Assembly: GCF_000224145.3 (NCBI RefSeq)
Contig: NC_020170.2
Span: 1,072,300 to 1,136,299, forward strand
Direction of reading: 5' to 3'
Source: Ciona intestinalis
Lineage: Eukaryota > Chordata > Ascidiacea > Phlebobranchia > Cionidae
Length of the DNA: 64,000 bases
The position numbers and the translations under genes were made by a program. Below, piece by piece: positions 45,901 through 59,700 of the stretch (positions are counted from its first letter, which is position 1; the number at the start of each line of letters is the position of its first letter). The notes under the pieces are model-generated. The model was not told where the DNA came from and ran no database searches. It saw only the letters and a program-made list of their open reading frames with translations.

Positions 45901-48900
45901 ACCCGAGATTACAAAATGCTCTTGCCATTGTGACATCATCATTGCATTGTGATGCAACGGAAATACATTCATTGTAACAATCCACAGCAGAAGCATGGTC
46001 TCCCAGCGAAAAGTATGCATAACCGAGGTTATAAAGTGCCCTACCTTCCCCATGTTTATCAGGTACGCGTACTGACAGTTGTAGATAACCTTTGTACATT
46101 TCCACAGCCTCACTAAACATAGCAGTTGTGCAGAAACAGTTGGCAAGATTCATCAGAGCAACAGATTCGTTCACACAACTCTTGATTCGCCTTGATAACT
46201 CTAGTTGGAGCCTGGGTATGATAAGAAGACTTAGATGCTATAACTGTACAGTAGAAATATGGTGTATGAATATATCATGCGATTTTTGCCCAATAAAAAT
46301 ATACTCATATTATAATTGTATATCATAGGATAAGATGTTGTGGTAATAGTACTACTTTAAACAAAATTAAATTATTCCCATAAAAAGTGTAAATATTCAA
46401 CCACAAAGTACAAAGAACATTGTTATCCATGAAAACATACACTGAATAGGCCTAACTTATATATTCCATGTGTGCCAGTCCCAAGATAGTTACTTTAAAT
46501 AAATGCCCATAAGAAATACATAAAAAATCAATCATAAAACACTTTGTCATACCTGAAATGCTCTAATGCTTTATCAGTTTGTTTTAAAGCTTGATATGCC
46601 ACAGCCAAATTACCATGAGCTGAACATTCAACTTGTTCATCAAGTATTTTGTGTGATATTTCAACATGCTTTAGTTGGTGGTGGGCTGCCTGGAGAAAAA
46701 GTAAACAACATATATAAATTGGATATTTATGGAAAACATATTCAAACTTGACAGTGAGCAAGATAAGTATAAACACATATGTGTTTGGTTACCAAGCGTA
46801 TCAAAAGTGGCGTGTGTTACAACTCGACAGTCAGCACAAGGTGTATGAAATGAGTCAATGAATAATACACTGTTTAGCCTATGTTATAGTATTGTGTATA
46901 ACAGCGGTTCCCAAACTTCATCTACTCACATACCACTTTTTGGTCCATGCAGCGGTCTCGTACCACTTACATACTAGCTTGTGAATGTTAAACAAAAAAG
47001 TCACCTGATTATTTACGTAATTTTGGGCGAAAATTAGTAACACAAACTTGACACTGCCTATCTCAAAGTTGCGCATAAAATATATGTAGTATGCCAATTA
47101 AACAGGGTAACGGACGCTAATTAACAATCTGAATATGTTCCAGAAGTAGCACTGCTGTTTATTTGCGAGGTTATTTTCAGCGAAACATCGTGTTTATTAC
47201 GAAATAGTACGGAATCAGGAGGATTCATTGCATCATAATAGCGATTGTCTGAACTGGCAATTAATTGCATCATAATAGCAATTCACACGTTAATTATTTG
47301 CATCATAATAGCGATTGCCCCCTTGAATATATAGCCTGCAGATGCTTGAAAACAGGTAGAGGTTGGATATTTTACGTGACTTAAAATATTACGTGACTTA
47401 AAAATTAGAAAATTACTTAAAAAATACCGTTTGGTGTAAACTAAATGAGTTGCTCGCATACCACCTGGGAGACCTTGGTGTACCACTAGTGGTTCGCAGA
47501 CCACAGTTTGGGAACCACTGGTGTATAAGAATTGAACATCAATTCAAGTAACATAAGAAATTAAATCACCCATAACCTGACTTTTATTAAAATACAAAGA
47601 AAAGAATTCCCAGTTTTATATTACCTATTCTACTATACATGGAATAAGGTGGTACTGGATTATGTTACACACATGTTGAATAGGACTTCACGATTATATA
47701 AAAAGCTGTGCAGAAATTTGTAGCAAAAAAGGTTTTGAACCTTGAATTATAAATCATAGATTATCATTTATGTTTATTAATTACAAAAAAATTGTAATGG
47801 TTCATACACTCAAAATATCATTCACGTTTTATAAGTATTGAAAACTTACTACAGTACCTTCTCATAGAAGCCTAGAGCATTATAAGAGTTTCCTAAGTTT
47901 CCATGGGCGTGACCTTGGCTAGAGATATCTTGTACATTGGTTGCAATTTGTAAATACTTGTGGTGGTATTTGATGGCAACTTCATAGTTTTCCAACTGTA
48001 GATAAAAGTTACAAAGTTTTATGTACATTAGCAAATGTCTATGTGTGTATGAACGTCAGATATTGGAAATAACAAATATATAAACAATATAATAATAACT
48101 CTATTTGTCTCTTTGATTCAGGTAGAGAAGATTTAGAAATATTGTAACCAAAAAGACAGGATATAGAGACAAAACGACAGTTGTTAAACACACTTACAGT
48201 TAAAACATATTTATATTTAATTGGAAGAAAAAAATTGTGGTCGGCAATGTATACCGGCAAGCCTTGTAGACCAACAAGCAGTCTTAACCCAAATATTTAA
48301 TGCGTGAATTGCTATTATGTATTAATCTATTAAACAATCGCTATTGATTCAATAAATCTATGTGTGAATCCCTATTATTTCATACTAGCTTACAGTCTAT
48401 TATGTCAATGATGCCATACTTAAACTTGATAGCACATTACACACATCATTAAATACCTGGTGATGCAAGACACCTAGATGACTGGATGCGAATCCTTGAA
48501 GTAAAATATCTTTTGTTTCATGTGATATCTCAAGCATTCTTTCATATGCTTCCTTGGAAACTGAAGTGTCATCTTAAACATAACATGACACAAACACAAC
48601 TGTTAGTGTGGTCATATATAGTAGTAGAACAGTAGATGATATAAAATATTGCTAAAATAATTGAAATGAAAAGTTTAGTTGTTTTAAATGATAAACTGGT
48701 TTATTGCATATTCTGCTGCTGTGGCCACTAGGCATAATATAACTTTTGAAATTAGTGTTTTCGGTACCAAGTTTATCTGTTTTAAGATGAGACTGCACCA
48801 TGGCTTTAAGTCAGACAGATATTTGTTATATAAATAAAGTTTACATTTATTTTTAGCTGATAGTATATACCATACTTATCGGTAACCAAATTCAACATCC

Positions 48901-51900
48901 ATTGTTGTATACGCAAACATTAATATAAACGAAATACCTGCACATTTTGCTGCATGAGCCAAACACATGAGTGTCCTTGATTCAGAGTTGACATCAAACA
49001 ACTCCCTGCTTATTATTGCGGATTTTTTCAAACTTTCAATTTGTTTATCATACCTGTGTGGAAGTATATCATATCAAGTTACAATTTTAATACATTTATA
49101 TTAATAAAATCTGTTTAAACTTTTAAAAATTGGGAATAATGTACATAAATATATATATATATATATAGTTAAAATTTTGGTATTTTCTGTACTTATAGCC
49201 CACGAAATAATCTTCATAAATATATATATATATATATATATATAGTTAAAATTTTGTTATTTTCTGTACTTATAGCCCATTTTATCATACCAAATCTAAT
49301 AAGCATTTTAAACAAGATTGACAAAAACGACTTTTAAACAACTTTCATTTAGAGATTTTTTTAAATTACTAGAACGATTTATCAGTTTTACCTTTTAACA
49401 TTTTTATAAGCTCTTGCAATATCACAATACAGCTGTGCCTCTTCATACTTATCAGCACCAGGTGATTTTAACAAAATTTCAAGTTTTTCTTGATACTGCG
49501 CCAACGATAAAGTGTCTTGCTCATTATTTTCTTCAGGTACTTCATTAAATAAGAAACCATTATCACTTTTCCTCAGTGGCAATGAGACATTGGTGTGGCT
49601 TGATTTGGGCGAATTAGGTCCCTGGCTGCTCAGTCCAGCATATATTCTCTCAAGACCGTTGCAAGCTGATAAGATTTGTATTTTGTTCTGTAGTTGTTAA
49701 AATATTTGAGGTTGTGTTGTGGATATTATTTTATGTTTTATTTAACAGTGCAAGCATTTAGTATAGTACAATATCATGGTTCATTTGTTAATGCAATCCT
49801 TTGTTAACATAAAAGTTTTATTGGCAAGTCACTTTAGGTACATGGCTTGGTCCCTACTAGGTTAGTTAAAATCATAAGCAAAGTTACATGCACAGTGAGT
49901 TTACATCAAGGATTGTGAAACAAGACACCTGTGTTACTGGGTCAGCTGTTTATTATTTTGAAAGTTCCCTCACCTTGCATGCATAAATAAATGACGTGTG
50001 TTTATTAAGTAGGCCTATAACATATTTTTAAACCTTATTGACATAAAATGTAAATAAAAATGCTTTTTAATCAGAAGTACAGCTATTTTTAAAATATCTT
50101 TAGTCGTAAACAAGCATAAATAAAACAATGTAAAACGACAAAACAGAAAAATATAAAGTTTTATATATTTTATAATTTAATATAGGCTACTTTAGTGTTA
50201 TAAATTTAAAAAATATGTTTTTAAAACTCTAATATGAATATTTTATGCAATTTCTTACTTTTAAAATCTTTGCAATTCCAAGTTGTTTTGTGTAAACTTC
50301 AAATGCTTCTTGATATCGACGTTGTGTATAAAACGCAAAGCCAAGATTTTCCAATGACCTGCATTCTCCATGTGCATCCATTAATAACTCAGCCACCTTT
50401 AAATCCTCAGTCATGTAATGTATGGCCCTTTATGATAAAGCTAGTGTTATTACATATAAGTTATATATATATGCATACGTGTGCATTACGCAGTATACAT
50501 TTCTAAATAAATCTTCAGTTTCATGTATTAAGTATGTCATACATGCATTCATATGGGTATACAAATTACTAGTTAGAGCAGAACAGTAATGCAAAGTTTG
50601 AACTCTCACTCTTACCCATAAATTTATTATAGGTTTACTTTATTGCTGTGTGGTACAAATTAAGCTTTAACAATAAAATGCATTCTAAAACACACATGAA
50701 AAGAAAAGACAAAAGATTGTTAATAGACATTAGAAATCTGAGAATTAATGATACTTCACCTGCTGAAGTGGCCAAGCGTCCACAAAGCATTACTTAACGT
50801 AGAATAAACAGAACCTTTCAGTTTCAAACTACAAGTTCCAACTGCTACAGCACATTCCAATACCTAAGGTTAAAGATAGATTAGATTTTAACAAAATTCA
50901 ATTTACAATTGGTATTGCCACACTTAGAAAGTAAAAGTAAACAGATCAAAAATATTCATTCATGTAAATGTAATTAGATTCAGGTTTTATGCTTTTACAA
51001 TAAATGTGATGGGCGTTGCTGAAGTACCAGTACTTTCCCCTGTAATGATATTTTGTGGGGTAACATTCAGCATCCAACTATATTGTACATTACGCTCTGG
51101 ATTACTTTTTGCAGTCAATAGTGCATTTATGCAACACAAGTAATTTGTTAAAAAAGTCACAATACACTTACTTCTACTGCTCTCTGTGTTTCTTTTTGAG
51201 CCAACAAAGCTTGTCCAACCACTGATATTATCACAAATGGATTGTGGTTTAAATTCATTTCTTTTAATTGAGTCATCACAGGTGAAAGATAAGCTGAAAT
51301 ATTAAAGCTTATCAGGGAGTGTGGTCAACTAAAAGTAATGGCAAATAGACATAAAACTACTTGTAAAGATGAAAATTTTTAATGAGGTTTAAACTTTTGT
51401 AGTTTGTTTGTTGTTCCATTTGCTAAATTTAAAATCAAAGAGAGAATGTAGTAAATGGACATGGAAATACCTAACGTACAAAACCTTTACTACCAGACAC
51501 CCTTTAGACAATACTACCAGTCTAAGCATGAAAATAAAAACATGACATGATTTATTTTTATTGCCACTGCCATTACACAGTTGTGCTCCCTTATAACCAG
51601 TGGATGCTAGGATCAATGGGAGATGGTGCTACTATTGTGAGTTGTTAGTGTTAGTTACTGTGTGTGTCACTTGGCCAAGACACCTTAAGGGTATTGTTCT
51701 CATTGGTCAATAAAAGGTTATTGAAATTGTCACCCATGCAAAAAAACAATTATACAAAGTTGCACATTCTTGGAAACTCATATTGGATCCGAGTGTATGA
51801 AATGAGACACATACCGTATGTTATAATACTTTTGAGTAGTTGGGTTATGCCATGCAAAGATTAAATCACCCAACAACATTAAATACAGGTAAGGTAACAG

Positions 51901-52503
51901 TACTTACAATTAAGAGGTGGTAACATTGAAGTCTCAATTATTTCTTTGAGAAATTTTCGATTCTTTGAATCCAGCACCATCCCATTGCTGTACATCACAA
52001 GAGCTGAGTAAGTATGACCAAGATGTTTGAGAGCCACACCTCCGTGAAAGTAACCCTGGGTTCAAAACTGGATATAACATGTAAAAACTAAAATTTTTGA
52101 TTCTGAATTAATAGATTTACTTTAAGCTAAAAAGTTTATAAACTTGTAATTCTATTAATTTCCATCCTAAGCAATATGCTAATAGGTTTTTATTTTTGTT
52201 TGACCTATTATAAAAAATATGAATGTCTAACAGTAGCAAACAGTAAGCTGAGTGTGATACCTTTGCATGCATACGGTTTAACCTAATTGAAGTATTTGCA
52301 TCTTGTAGCGCGTCTTCATATTTCTTAAGGTGGATTTTCACAACAGAACGATTGCAATATAAGATTGCATTATTTGGTTGATGACTTATCGCTTCGGTGT
52401 ATAACTGATCCGCTAGCTCAAATTGTTTATTTGAACATGCGGTTTTTGCACTTTTTGCGATATCTTGAGGTGACGGGCATGTTTCTTTATGTGGTGACTC
52501 CAT
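39988..52503 (-). CDS. TTC28: TTC28-like protein, TPR array plus CHAT domain, about 1,800 aa
   Basis: Sixteen minus-strand exons fit in phase; first 52261-52503, last 39988-40020. The start encodes TPRs of the TTC28 type (YTEAISHQPNNAILYCNRS, KYEDALQDANTSIRLN). Exon 3 has NHNPFVIISVVGQALLAQ as in human (KSPFVVVSVVGQELL). A long TPR array follows, much of it in one exon (about 44692-46209, for example NLGDLYFERKELDDAVKFYQ). Exon 41972-43808 holds a CHAT domain: HIDGDLLLLPFPLL, CIHLACPF, LLPLWPVPETACKLFYKTFY, HPSFWAGFALFGQP. Downstream exons match the human region after CHAT (GGWRELFSAAGFQL, LPAAVVFPQSQP) and then stop at HTEKVESVTP. The long disordered tail of human TTC28 (about 2,480 aa) is absent. 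TTC28 is linked to midbody and cytokinesis. The CHAT nucleophile Cys is missing, as in human. Confidence 0.92.
40297..40385 (-). repeat. SINE-like fragment in a TTC28 intron
   Basis: On the minus strand GGACGTATGTGTCCTTGGGC then GAGACACTTAACGGTAATTG and CCAACCCAGTGGTCACTAAT GGGTTGTC. Closest relative in the window is 27256-27425; the tRNA-like head is lost. Confidence 0.7.
40839..40888. other. Assembly gap (50 N) in a TTC28 intron
   Basis: Run of exactly 50 N between coding exons near 40555-40665 and 40985-41202. Exon phases on both sides fit (G then GGTAC...), so no coding exon needs to be missing. Confidence 1.
46902..47520. mobile_element. hAT-type MITE, 619 bp, with perfect 8-bp target duplication
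   Basis: Left end CAGCGGTTCCCAAACT and right end (other strand) CAGTGGTTCCCAAACT are typical hAT ends. GTGTATAA flanks both sides (46894-46901 and 47521-47528), the 8-bp duplication expected for hAT. Inside are three near-identical copies of TTGCATCATAATAGC(G/A)AT between about 47225 and 47320. No transposase frame. Inserted in an intron of the TTC28-like gene. Confidence 0.88.
48090..48233. repeat. Dispersed retroposon-like repeat, copy 2
   Basis: Relative of 16308-16452 in the same orientation: ACTCTATTTGTCTCTTTGAT, GGTAGAGAAGATTTAGAAAT, then AACATATTTATATTTAATTG. In an intron of the TTC28-like gene. Confidence 0.55.
49140..49280. repeat. Tandem duplication with TA microsatellite
   Basis: The unit (TA)n AGTTAAAATTTTG.TATTTT then CTGTACTTATAGCCCA occurs twice, near 49147-49203 and 49217-49279. 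The TA tracts differ in length. Probably a slippage-prone intronic duplication. Confidence 0.8.
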
Positions 52504-53723
52504 ATTGGGTTGAAATCATCATATACCTGCTGTAATTTGTATTTTTTTAGTTATCTTAACGTTTTTTTTCAAAATCTAAATTCTTTACGAACCGGGGCAT
52601 CCCCATTTCAATAACAAACAAATATGTTATGAACACATCGGTTCGTCGTTTTATACGATTATTATGGGGACTGTAAAATTTACGACACGGTTTTTATCAC
52701 ATTCAAAACTTTTATTCAATTTACCCAAAGAGCCATTCACTAAATCATACCCAATTGAATCTTTATAGTTAAGTTTGATACCAAAGTGGAGTAATGAACT
52801 AATCCGTAGTATACTGTGGGTACACTTGAACTCTGAAACATGCATTGACATTCATGTTGACTAAACGAAGCTTTAATATTTATGAGAAGAGTAAGGTTTT
52901 TATTTCCAACAATTATTGCATTCAACACGCAACAGTGAAACATCATATTCACTGTAGAACGAGTAGTACAGTGAATGAACTACAGCGGTACTTATAAGTA
53001 CCTTAGGCCTGGTTTGTATACCACCAAAAACCAGAATCACTTAGTAGTTTGCAGAAAAACGTGCAACTGACTATACACCTCATTTTAACAGAGTTGGATT
53101 AAAACATACACACTTTACATCTTAAATAGGACGAGAAAAAATTGACATGATTTAAGACAGATACACAACTATGTTACGTTTTTTAAAAAGAAGTTTTACC
53201 ATCACCAGAGAAAATAGGCAATTTAACAAAATAAAACAGAAAGTTTTCTGTATATATGACGAGTTTTTGAAACTTTTTCAACCTTAAACCTATTACCAGG
53301 TTCAATTAAACATAGAGAACTGTTTGAAACTGAGAGAGCGACAAAAATTGTAAATACAATATTAACAGAGTTGGAACACAACAATAGCACCAAATACATT
53401 CCATGTTGAAACTTGTATCTTGCTTTAAGATATTTTGAAAAACCTTTTAATCACAAGATAGACTTACTAGGCACAATGCTGATACGTAAGGGATAGGTTT
53501 GCTAGGTCGGTAACTGAAACTAAAAATGCCAAAATAGTTATTGCAAATAGGCAACTAGCTAACTACTAAGTATGGCACATTTATGAATAACGCTCAAGTG
53601 ATATCGCAGATGGAACATGAAAAAGAGTTTTTCTCCGCACATAGTTTTAAACACTCTCAAAATACATTTACAGATGTCTGAGGCACCGTTTCAAAAGTCA
53701 ATTAAGTCTTAAAAGTCACATTC
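52504..53723. other. Spacer between the TTC28-like and AMPK gamma genes
   Basis: No coding content recognised. Short minus-strand frames at 52651-52952 have no splice context. Holds the TTC28 upstream region and the 3' UTR of the AMPK gamma gene, both on the minus strand. Confidence 0.5.
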
Positions 53724-56700
53724 TCAAGCCCTTTGTATCTTGGCTCCAGCCCACAATGAATTATATACAGACCTCTGGCCATCTGAGTGGGCTCCGTCAT
53801 TAAAAAATGCGGTCACTGGATTATTTTCTTCATCTGCGCACTTAATAGTTGATGATGAACTTGTGTAACCACTATCATGAGCCATGTTTATTGTGATGCT
53901 CTCAGATGATAGGTTGGGCACAGGTGGAGTTGGTTTACTCTCCACTGCGTTGGACTGGGAAATAATAGAAAAATATTTGTAAGATGCTGTATACACCTTA
54001 TAAATGCAGTCATCTGTAAAATTTACGAAATGGTTTATAGGCATTTCATTTGTTACATTTTAAGTATTAAAAAATACATATTTTGGTAAAAGACCTTTTT
54101 TGCAAAACAGAAAAATCACAATTATAATGAACAAAATGTTTGATGGCTTACAAGAGAGTAAAGAGTCAAGTGAGCTTTAACAACAATAATAAATTCTATT
54201 ATTTTTGGTATGTTTTTTTTCTGTTGGCGTAAAGAGCCACAGAAGCACACCAGAGATGTGGCCAGTGTTTGGCCATCACCATGAAACCCTTGGTACATTA
54301 CATCGTGGTTTTATATATTTTTCTCATTTGATCACAACATGTGTTTAAACACCTCTATGACATCACAAATGACAACATACCTCTGGATCTGTGATGTAAC
54401 AAAGCACATCAGATGCGGTTACCACGCCAACCACATGGTTGCTACACTCAGTGACAACCACCAATAAATTTGCTTCAGTTGCAACCAGACGATCTATGAT
54501 GGTCTGAAAAATATTGGCAATAAGAAAATATATAAATGGTTTTAATAGGCACTTAAAGGGAACATTTTCCCTTAAAAAAATTATACACTTTTATATGGTT
54601 GAATAAAATTTTATTTTTATTAAACATATATTCCTTGGTCAGGGCTTAAAAATAAACTCTTGGGTAAAAAAAATTAGGTCATTGTTTGTTGAATTATGAG
54701 AAAAACTGTGTAATGTCCAAACACTGTTCGGGGACACTTGAAATATTTATGGCGTTCCAGTGGGTTATCGCTGAAATTCAGTCAAGTTCTAAATTAATAG
54801 AAGCTATTTCGGTAGCAACTACACACAATATAGTTGGCCATGGTCCTTTTTATCCGTATAAAAGTATAAAGTATATAGGTACATATAATAAAAGTTATAG
54901 GTAATAATCTATTAAACATAATCATAATAAAAAAATTGAAAAAAAATCCTAAATAAAAAGAAATATAATGAAGAATTAATTACAATCCAAAGTTACCTTA
55001 AGTTTGTCCGACAATTTACATTTCACAAGTGGATTGGTGATTGAACGTGAATGTCGGAGTGGTTCATGTACAACGGGTGGGGACTGGGCTGCTCTGTGTG
55101 GAGAACTTGAATATACTGTAAAAAAAGTTTCATACATTAAACATACTGTTACATAGATAAACCGTTGTTGCTGTGTTTATTATACTTGTTTTTGGTCTAT
55201 TCTGGCACTTATTTTTGAACTAGCGTTTTGATGTCCTATACAGATCGTCTTTATTAGAGTGAATGACACTTAACAGTGCAAAATATGTATAAGACATCAC
55301 ACAATATTATGCAAACAAAAAGAGCTATTTTTAAAAACATAATGATACATTGATACATATTTTAAAACAATTTATAATTGTAAATACATTATATGTCTTG
55401 CAAGTTTAAACACAAATACCCTGAAAAATTCTATATTTTTTGATAAATGAAAGTTTTTTTATTTCATATAAGAAAAAGTTTTCAAAAATTTTCGATGAAA
55501 GGTCACTCTGGTTCACTAAGTCTTGCTTTGATTGACAGATGTTAAAACACTTTATTGCATTAACTTAAGCAATATTGCTTTAACCTCTCCTGACCTATAT
55601 GACCTGCCCCTCAAATTAAAAAACAAATTTTACCATCAAGAAAAAAGTTACCTGCCCATGCTTCTGCTATATTATTTTATACAAAATATATTTATATTAA
55701 TGTTTTTTTTAATACGTTTATCACATTTTTATAAATATATAAATCTTAGTAAGTTTTAAATGTTTTAAACCCCTTTATGGCATTTAAACATAAGTATATT
55801 AAGCTCTTAAGTGTACATGCCATATATCAAGCACTGTAAGTGTACCATACCAATGTATTACCACTTACTATGTAAATAAATACATACCAATAGAATTATC
55901 ATTATGCCTCCCACGAGCATTAGTAGGTGTGGAAGCATCAGGTAATTTGGTTCGTCGTAATTCTCGTCGTGTTGGCTTGGGAGATGAATATCTGTACAAT
56001 AGTATTGTAATGTGATTGTTATCGAAATACTACTACAATCTGATATTGCCACACCGCTTCCCCTCCCATATTTTGGACAGTGGGCTAGGTACATTTGGTT
56101 TCTCTAGATTTGTTTACCAAAGTCCAAATTTATTAAAAATCTATAATCTATAATTTTGCATATCACATACCTTACTGGCACACAGTATTATAATCTCTGA
56201 TCGGGTTAGTGTGAAACAACAACTTTCTCTTGTGTATTAGTTATTTTCCCAGAAAATATTTAGTAACAAAACATTTAAAAAAAATTTAACAGTTTATTTT
56301 AAGGTATAAGACTGACGATGCCATTTAGGTGAAATATATTTCTCTATTACTACTAGTAGACCGACTTGATCTTTGTTGGTTAGGTTTTCGTAGCACTAGA
56401 TCATTACTGTATTTTACTATACAAGAATTGTTCAACTATATGAACATCAGATCAAGGTCAGATTCGCAGAATTTATTACAGCTTTACAAGTCATTTTTTT
56501 CAAGGTTATATCCATTTTTAAATAGTTTAATGTTTTGGCAAATATGCCAATGTCAATCTGGCATATACTTATGTACTTTACCTTGGGTATTGGTTAGTTG
56601 GTAGGGCTTCATCTTCAAAGAGAGGTGTGTATCTTGATTGTAATGCAACATCCAACGTCATGTTCAACTCTCGATACAAACTTTGTGCAGCGAGTGGAAT

Positions 56701-59700
56701 GATGTCAAGTTTACAAAACACATCAACCACTTCATCTGGAGGGAGGTTGAGGTTAATGGGAAAATAACCGTCTAGTGCTTGTAACCATTAAGTAGTTTGT
56801 ATATTGCTCGTAAACTCGTATGTTTTGGGGCAAGAAACTTGATGAACATTGCTACAACCCAGTGGTCACCAATGAACCAAATTGTCAGCCATACAGGGCA
56901 AGAATCTGTTAAGTTAGCACTTGGTGTAAGATACAAAACAACCGTGTTATAATAACTGTTGTTCCAGTTACAAAACATTTTATTCTCACAGTTTGAGCCT
57001 CATAACACTTTAGTACATTAGTATATTCCAACAGTGTAGAAAGTAATAATTAAGTCAAAATATGCAAAAAAACAAATTCAAATTTGTTAGGTAAATTTTG
57101 GTCCCCAGTGGCACTGACATAACTATAACTTTCCTCATAACTTTAACATAAAAAGTTTGAAACCACTGTATTGAAATATACCATCAAGAATGCTGTACAA
57201 TAAGCATGATGTGTATACAAACACCATTATTTAGTGATGTGTCATTGTATTATTACCACATAATAATCATTATTACCATTCTCATCAATAACAGGTATCG
57301 CCGTCAACTTTTGTTCTGAGATTACTTCAAGAACTTCTAATAAAGATTGGTTTCGGTATATTGTGCAAACGTTTTTGTAAGTACCAACACCAGATTCTTT
57401 TAATGTCTGTGATAAGATGGTGTTGCGTCAGAGTTCTGAATAACTTTGTATGCTTGTTTATATAGTAATACTAACTGCTGGAAAGTCACAAAATATTTGT
57501 ATATTATATAGAAGTATGTGATCTGATATATCAATGTCACACAACACATGCATAAAGAATCTGAATCAGGTGACATTGATAAGTAAATTAATGAATACCA
57601 GAGCCTGTATTAAAAAATACAGTGCATTCTATTCTATATAACTGAGGTCCAACTGCAAGGCACGTAATGGAACATTGAAATAGAGCCAGAGTTGCCCCAT
57701 TACCTTAACACCCAGGTTGCTACCACATAAACCTCACCAGATGTTGAAGCCTGTCACTTGTCAAAGATAGGCGTCAAGGGCTTTAAACATGTTTGATGAT
57801 TTTTGTAAGTTTGTGTAATATTATAGCGTGCCCACAAAAATGAGTGTAAATATTTGGGTAAAATACACAGGATAAGAAACCATAACATAATGACACAAAG
57901 CCCACTGGTGTCTGTCTTCAATTAGTATTACCTGATGCATGAAGTCTGGGATGGGCAGTTCATTCATGAATAGATGTAAGAACCTTAGAATTCGCTTGTG
58001 GTTTACTACATGGAATATATCTCCACTTGTTGAGTCTAACACAGGTACACTGGGTGGAGGAAGAGGGAGGGTGATTAAATTTAGTGAGGGACATACATTC
58101 TAGAGGTATGGTTTCATATGTTGAGTTGCACCATATGGGGAGTAACGTCAAATTTGCATGTATGAAGGTATATAATGAACCTTATTATGTAATCCAAAAT
58201 ATTAGAAAATTAAAAATATTGATAAACTTTGTGGATTTATAAATGACATCACCAATAAGGATTGTATAGACAGTTTAAGTAAATAAAATGCTTTACATGA
58301 ATTAAATGCAAATATTGTGGTTCTGGTAGAGTCTAATCTCAAAGTTTAGTCTCAGTTGAAAATCGTTGCGAACCACTTACACTACAATATAGATTTTATT
58401 ATAGACCAATTAGACATCTATTAAATTGAAATAACTAACTTATGCAGCATATCACCTCAANNNNNNNNNNNNNNNNNNNNNNNNNNNNNNNNNNNNNNNN
58501 NNNNNNNNNNATTAGCTGTACTCACACAAACCATGGATTTAAAACAGTGTATGTACAAATGTACTTACCCATGAAAATGTTCATTAGTCAAAATACGCAA
58601 GGAATGTAAGAGTGAGTGGTGTGGTTGAACGTTTGTGAAATTACTTTGTTTTCCCAATGTTTGTCTCCAAGCTTCCAGGGATTCTTCTTCAAGAAAATCC
58701 ATTTGTAAGTTTAGTGACCTGGGAGTGTAAAATATTAAAATAACAGATTTTATATGTAAGCCTACTTCCAAGGTCCCTAGGTACACCTCATTAAAAGACC
58801 TCACCCTATATTGAATAGAATTTCTTATTTATGAATGAATAAATGATTGATAACTTCTATCCTCGACATCATGTGTTAGTCCAACAACAGTCGATGTAGC
58901 TCAGGTGTTGTTTCATACACCTGACCTTATAAAATCACTTCGGGTCAGCACATGCACAGCTTTGTGTAAGATAAACTTTTTAAATATCTCTTTTTTTCTT
59001 TTCTGCAAAGTTGACTATTTGGTTTCAATAGTGACCATTCAATTAAAGCACTGTGTCAAGGATTGAAGGACATACTTAATAATTTAGATGTAGCACAAAT
59101 ATAAATATAAATATGCTATTAATTTCCACTAAAGCAAACACTCAAGTTGTAATTACCTGTGGCAAGTTATTATCATGTTAATAAAGTCGGTGACGGTTAA
59201 CATTCCAACATAACAGCTTGCAGTGGAGTCCCATAGTGGTGCAGATCGAACACAGTTTGAAAGCAATGCATGGAAAGCTTTGCTTGCTTGTAATCGCGTG
59301 TCAAACACGATTAGTTTGCAACTGGTGGGCATGATGTCATAACATGTGTGCTCTGAAAAATACATTTAGAAAATTTGAAAGTGGTTACTGCTGCTCCTGT
59401 AAGTTTTGAGCAAAGTTTTTTCGTAATACGTAAGTTACCTTATTTTTATATTTTTGTATATATATATTATATACTACCTTTATTAAACAGAGCAAGGCGA
59501 TATGTTTTTAAAATGTAATTTTAATTCATTGCCTTCAACCTTTTGTAAGCATAACCTGAGAATGCTATTTTTAAAATAATAAATGTAAAACACTTTTGCA
59601 ACTAAATAAACAAAACTGTTCAAAAGTTTAAAAAGATATAAACTCAAGAATTGGGATTCCCATGTATTTAAAATGTAGAGCAATCACTATTATAAAGATC

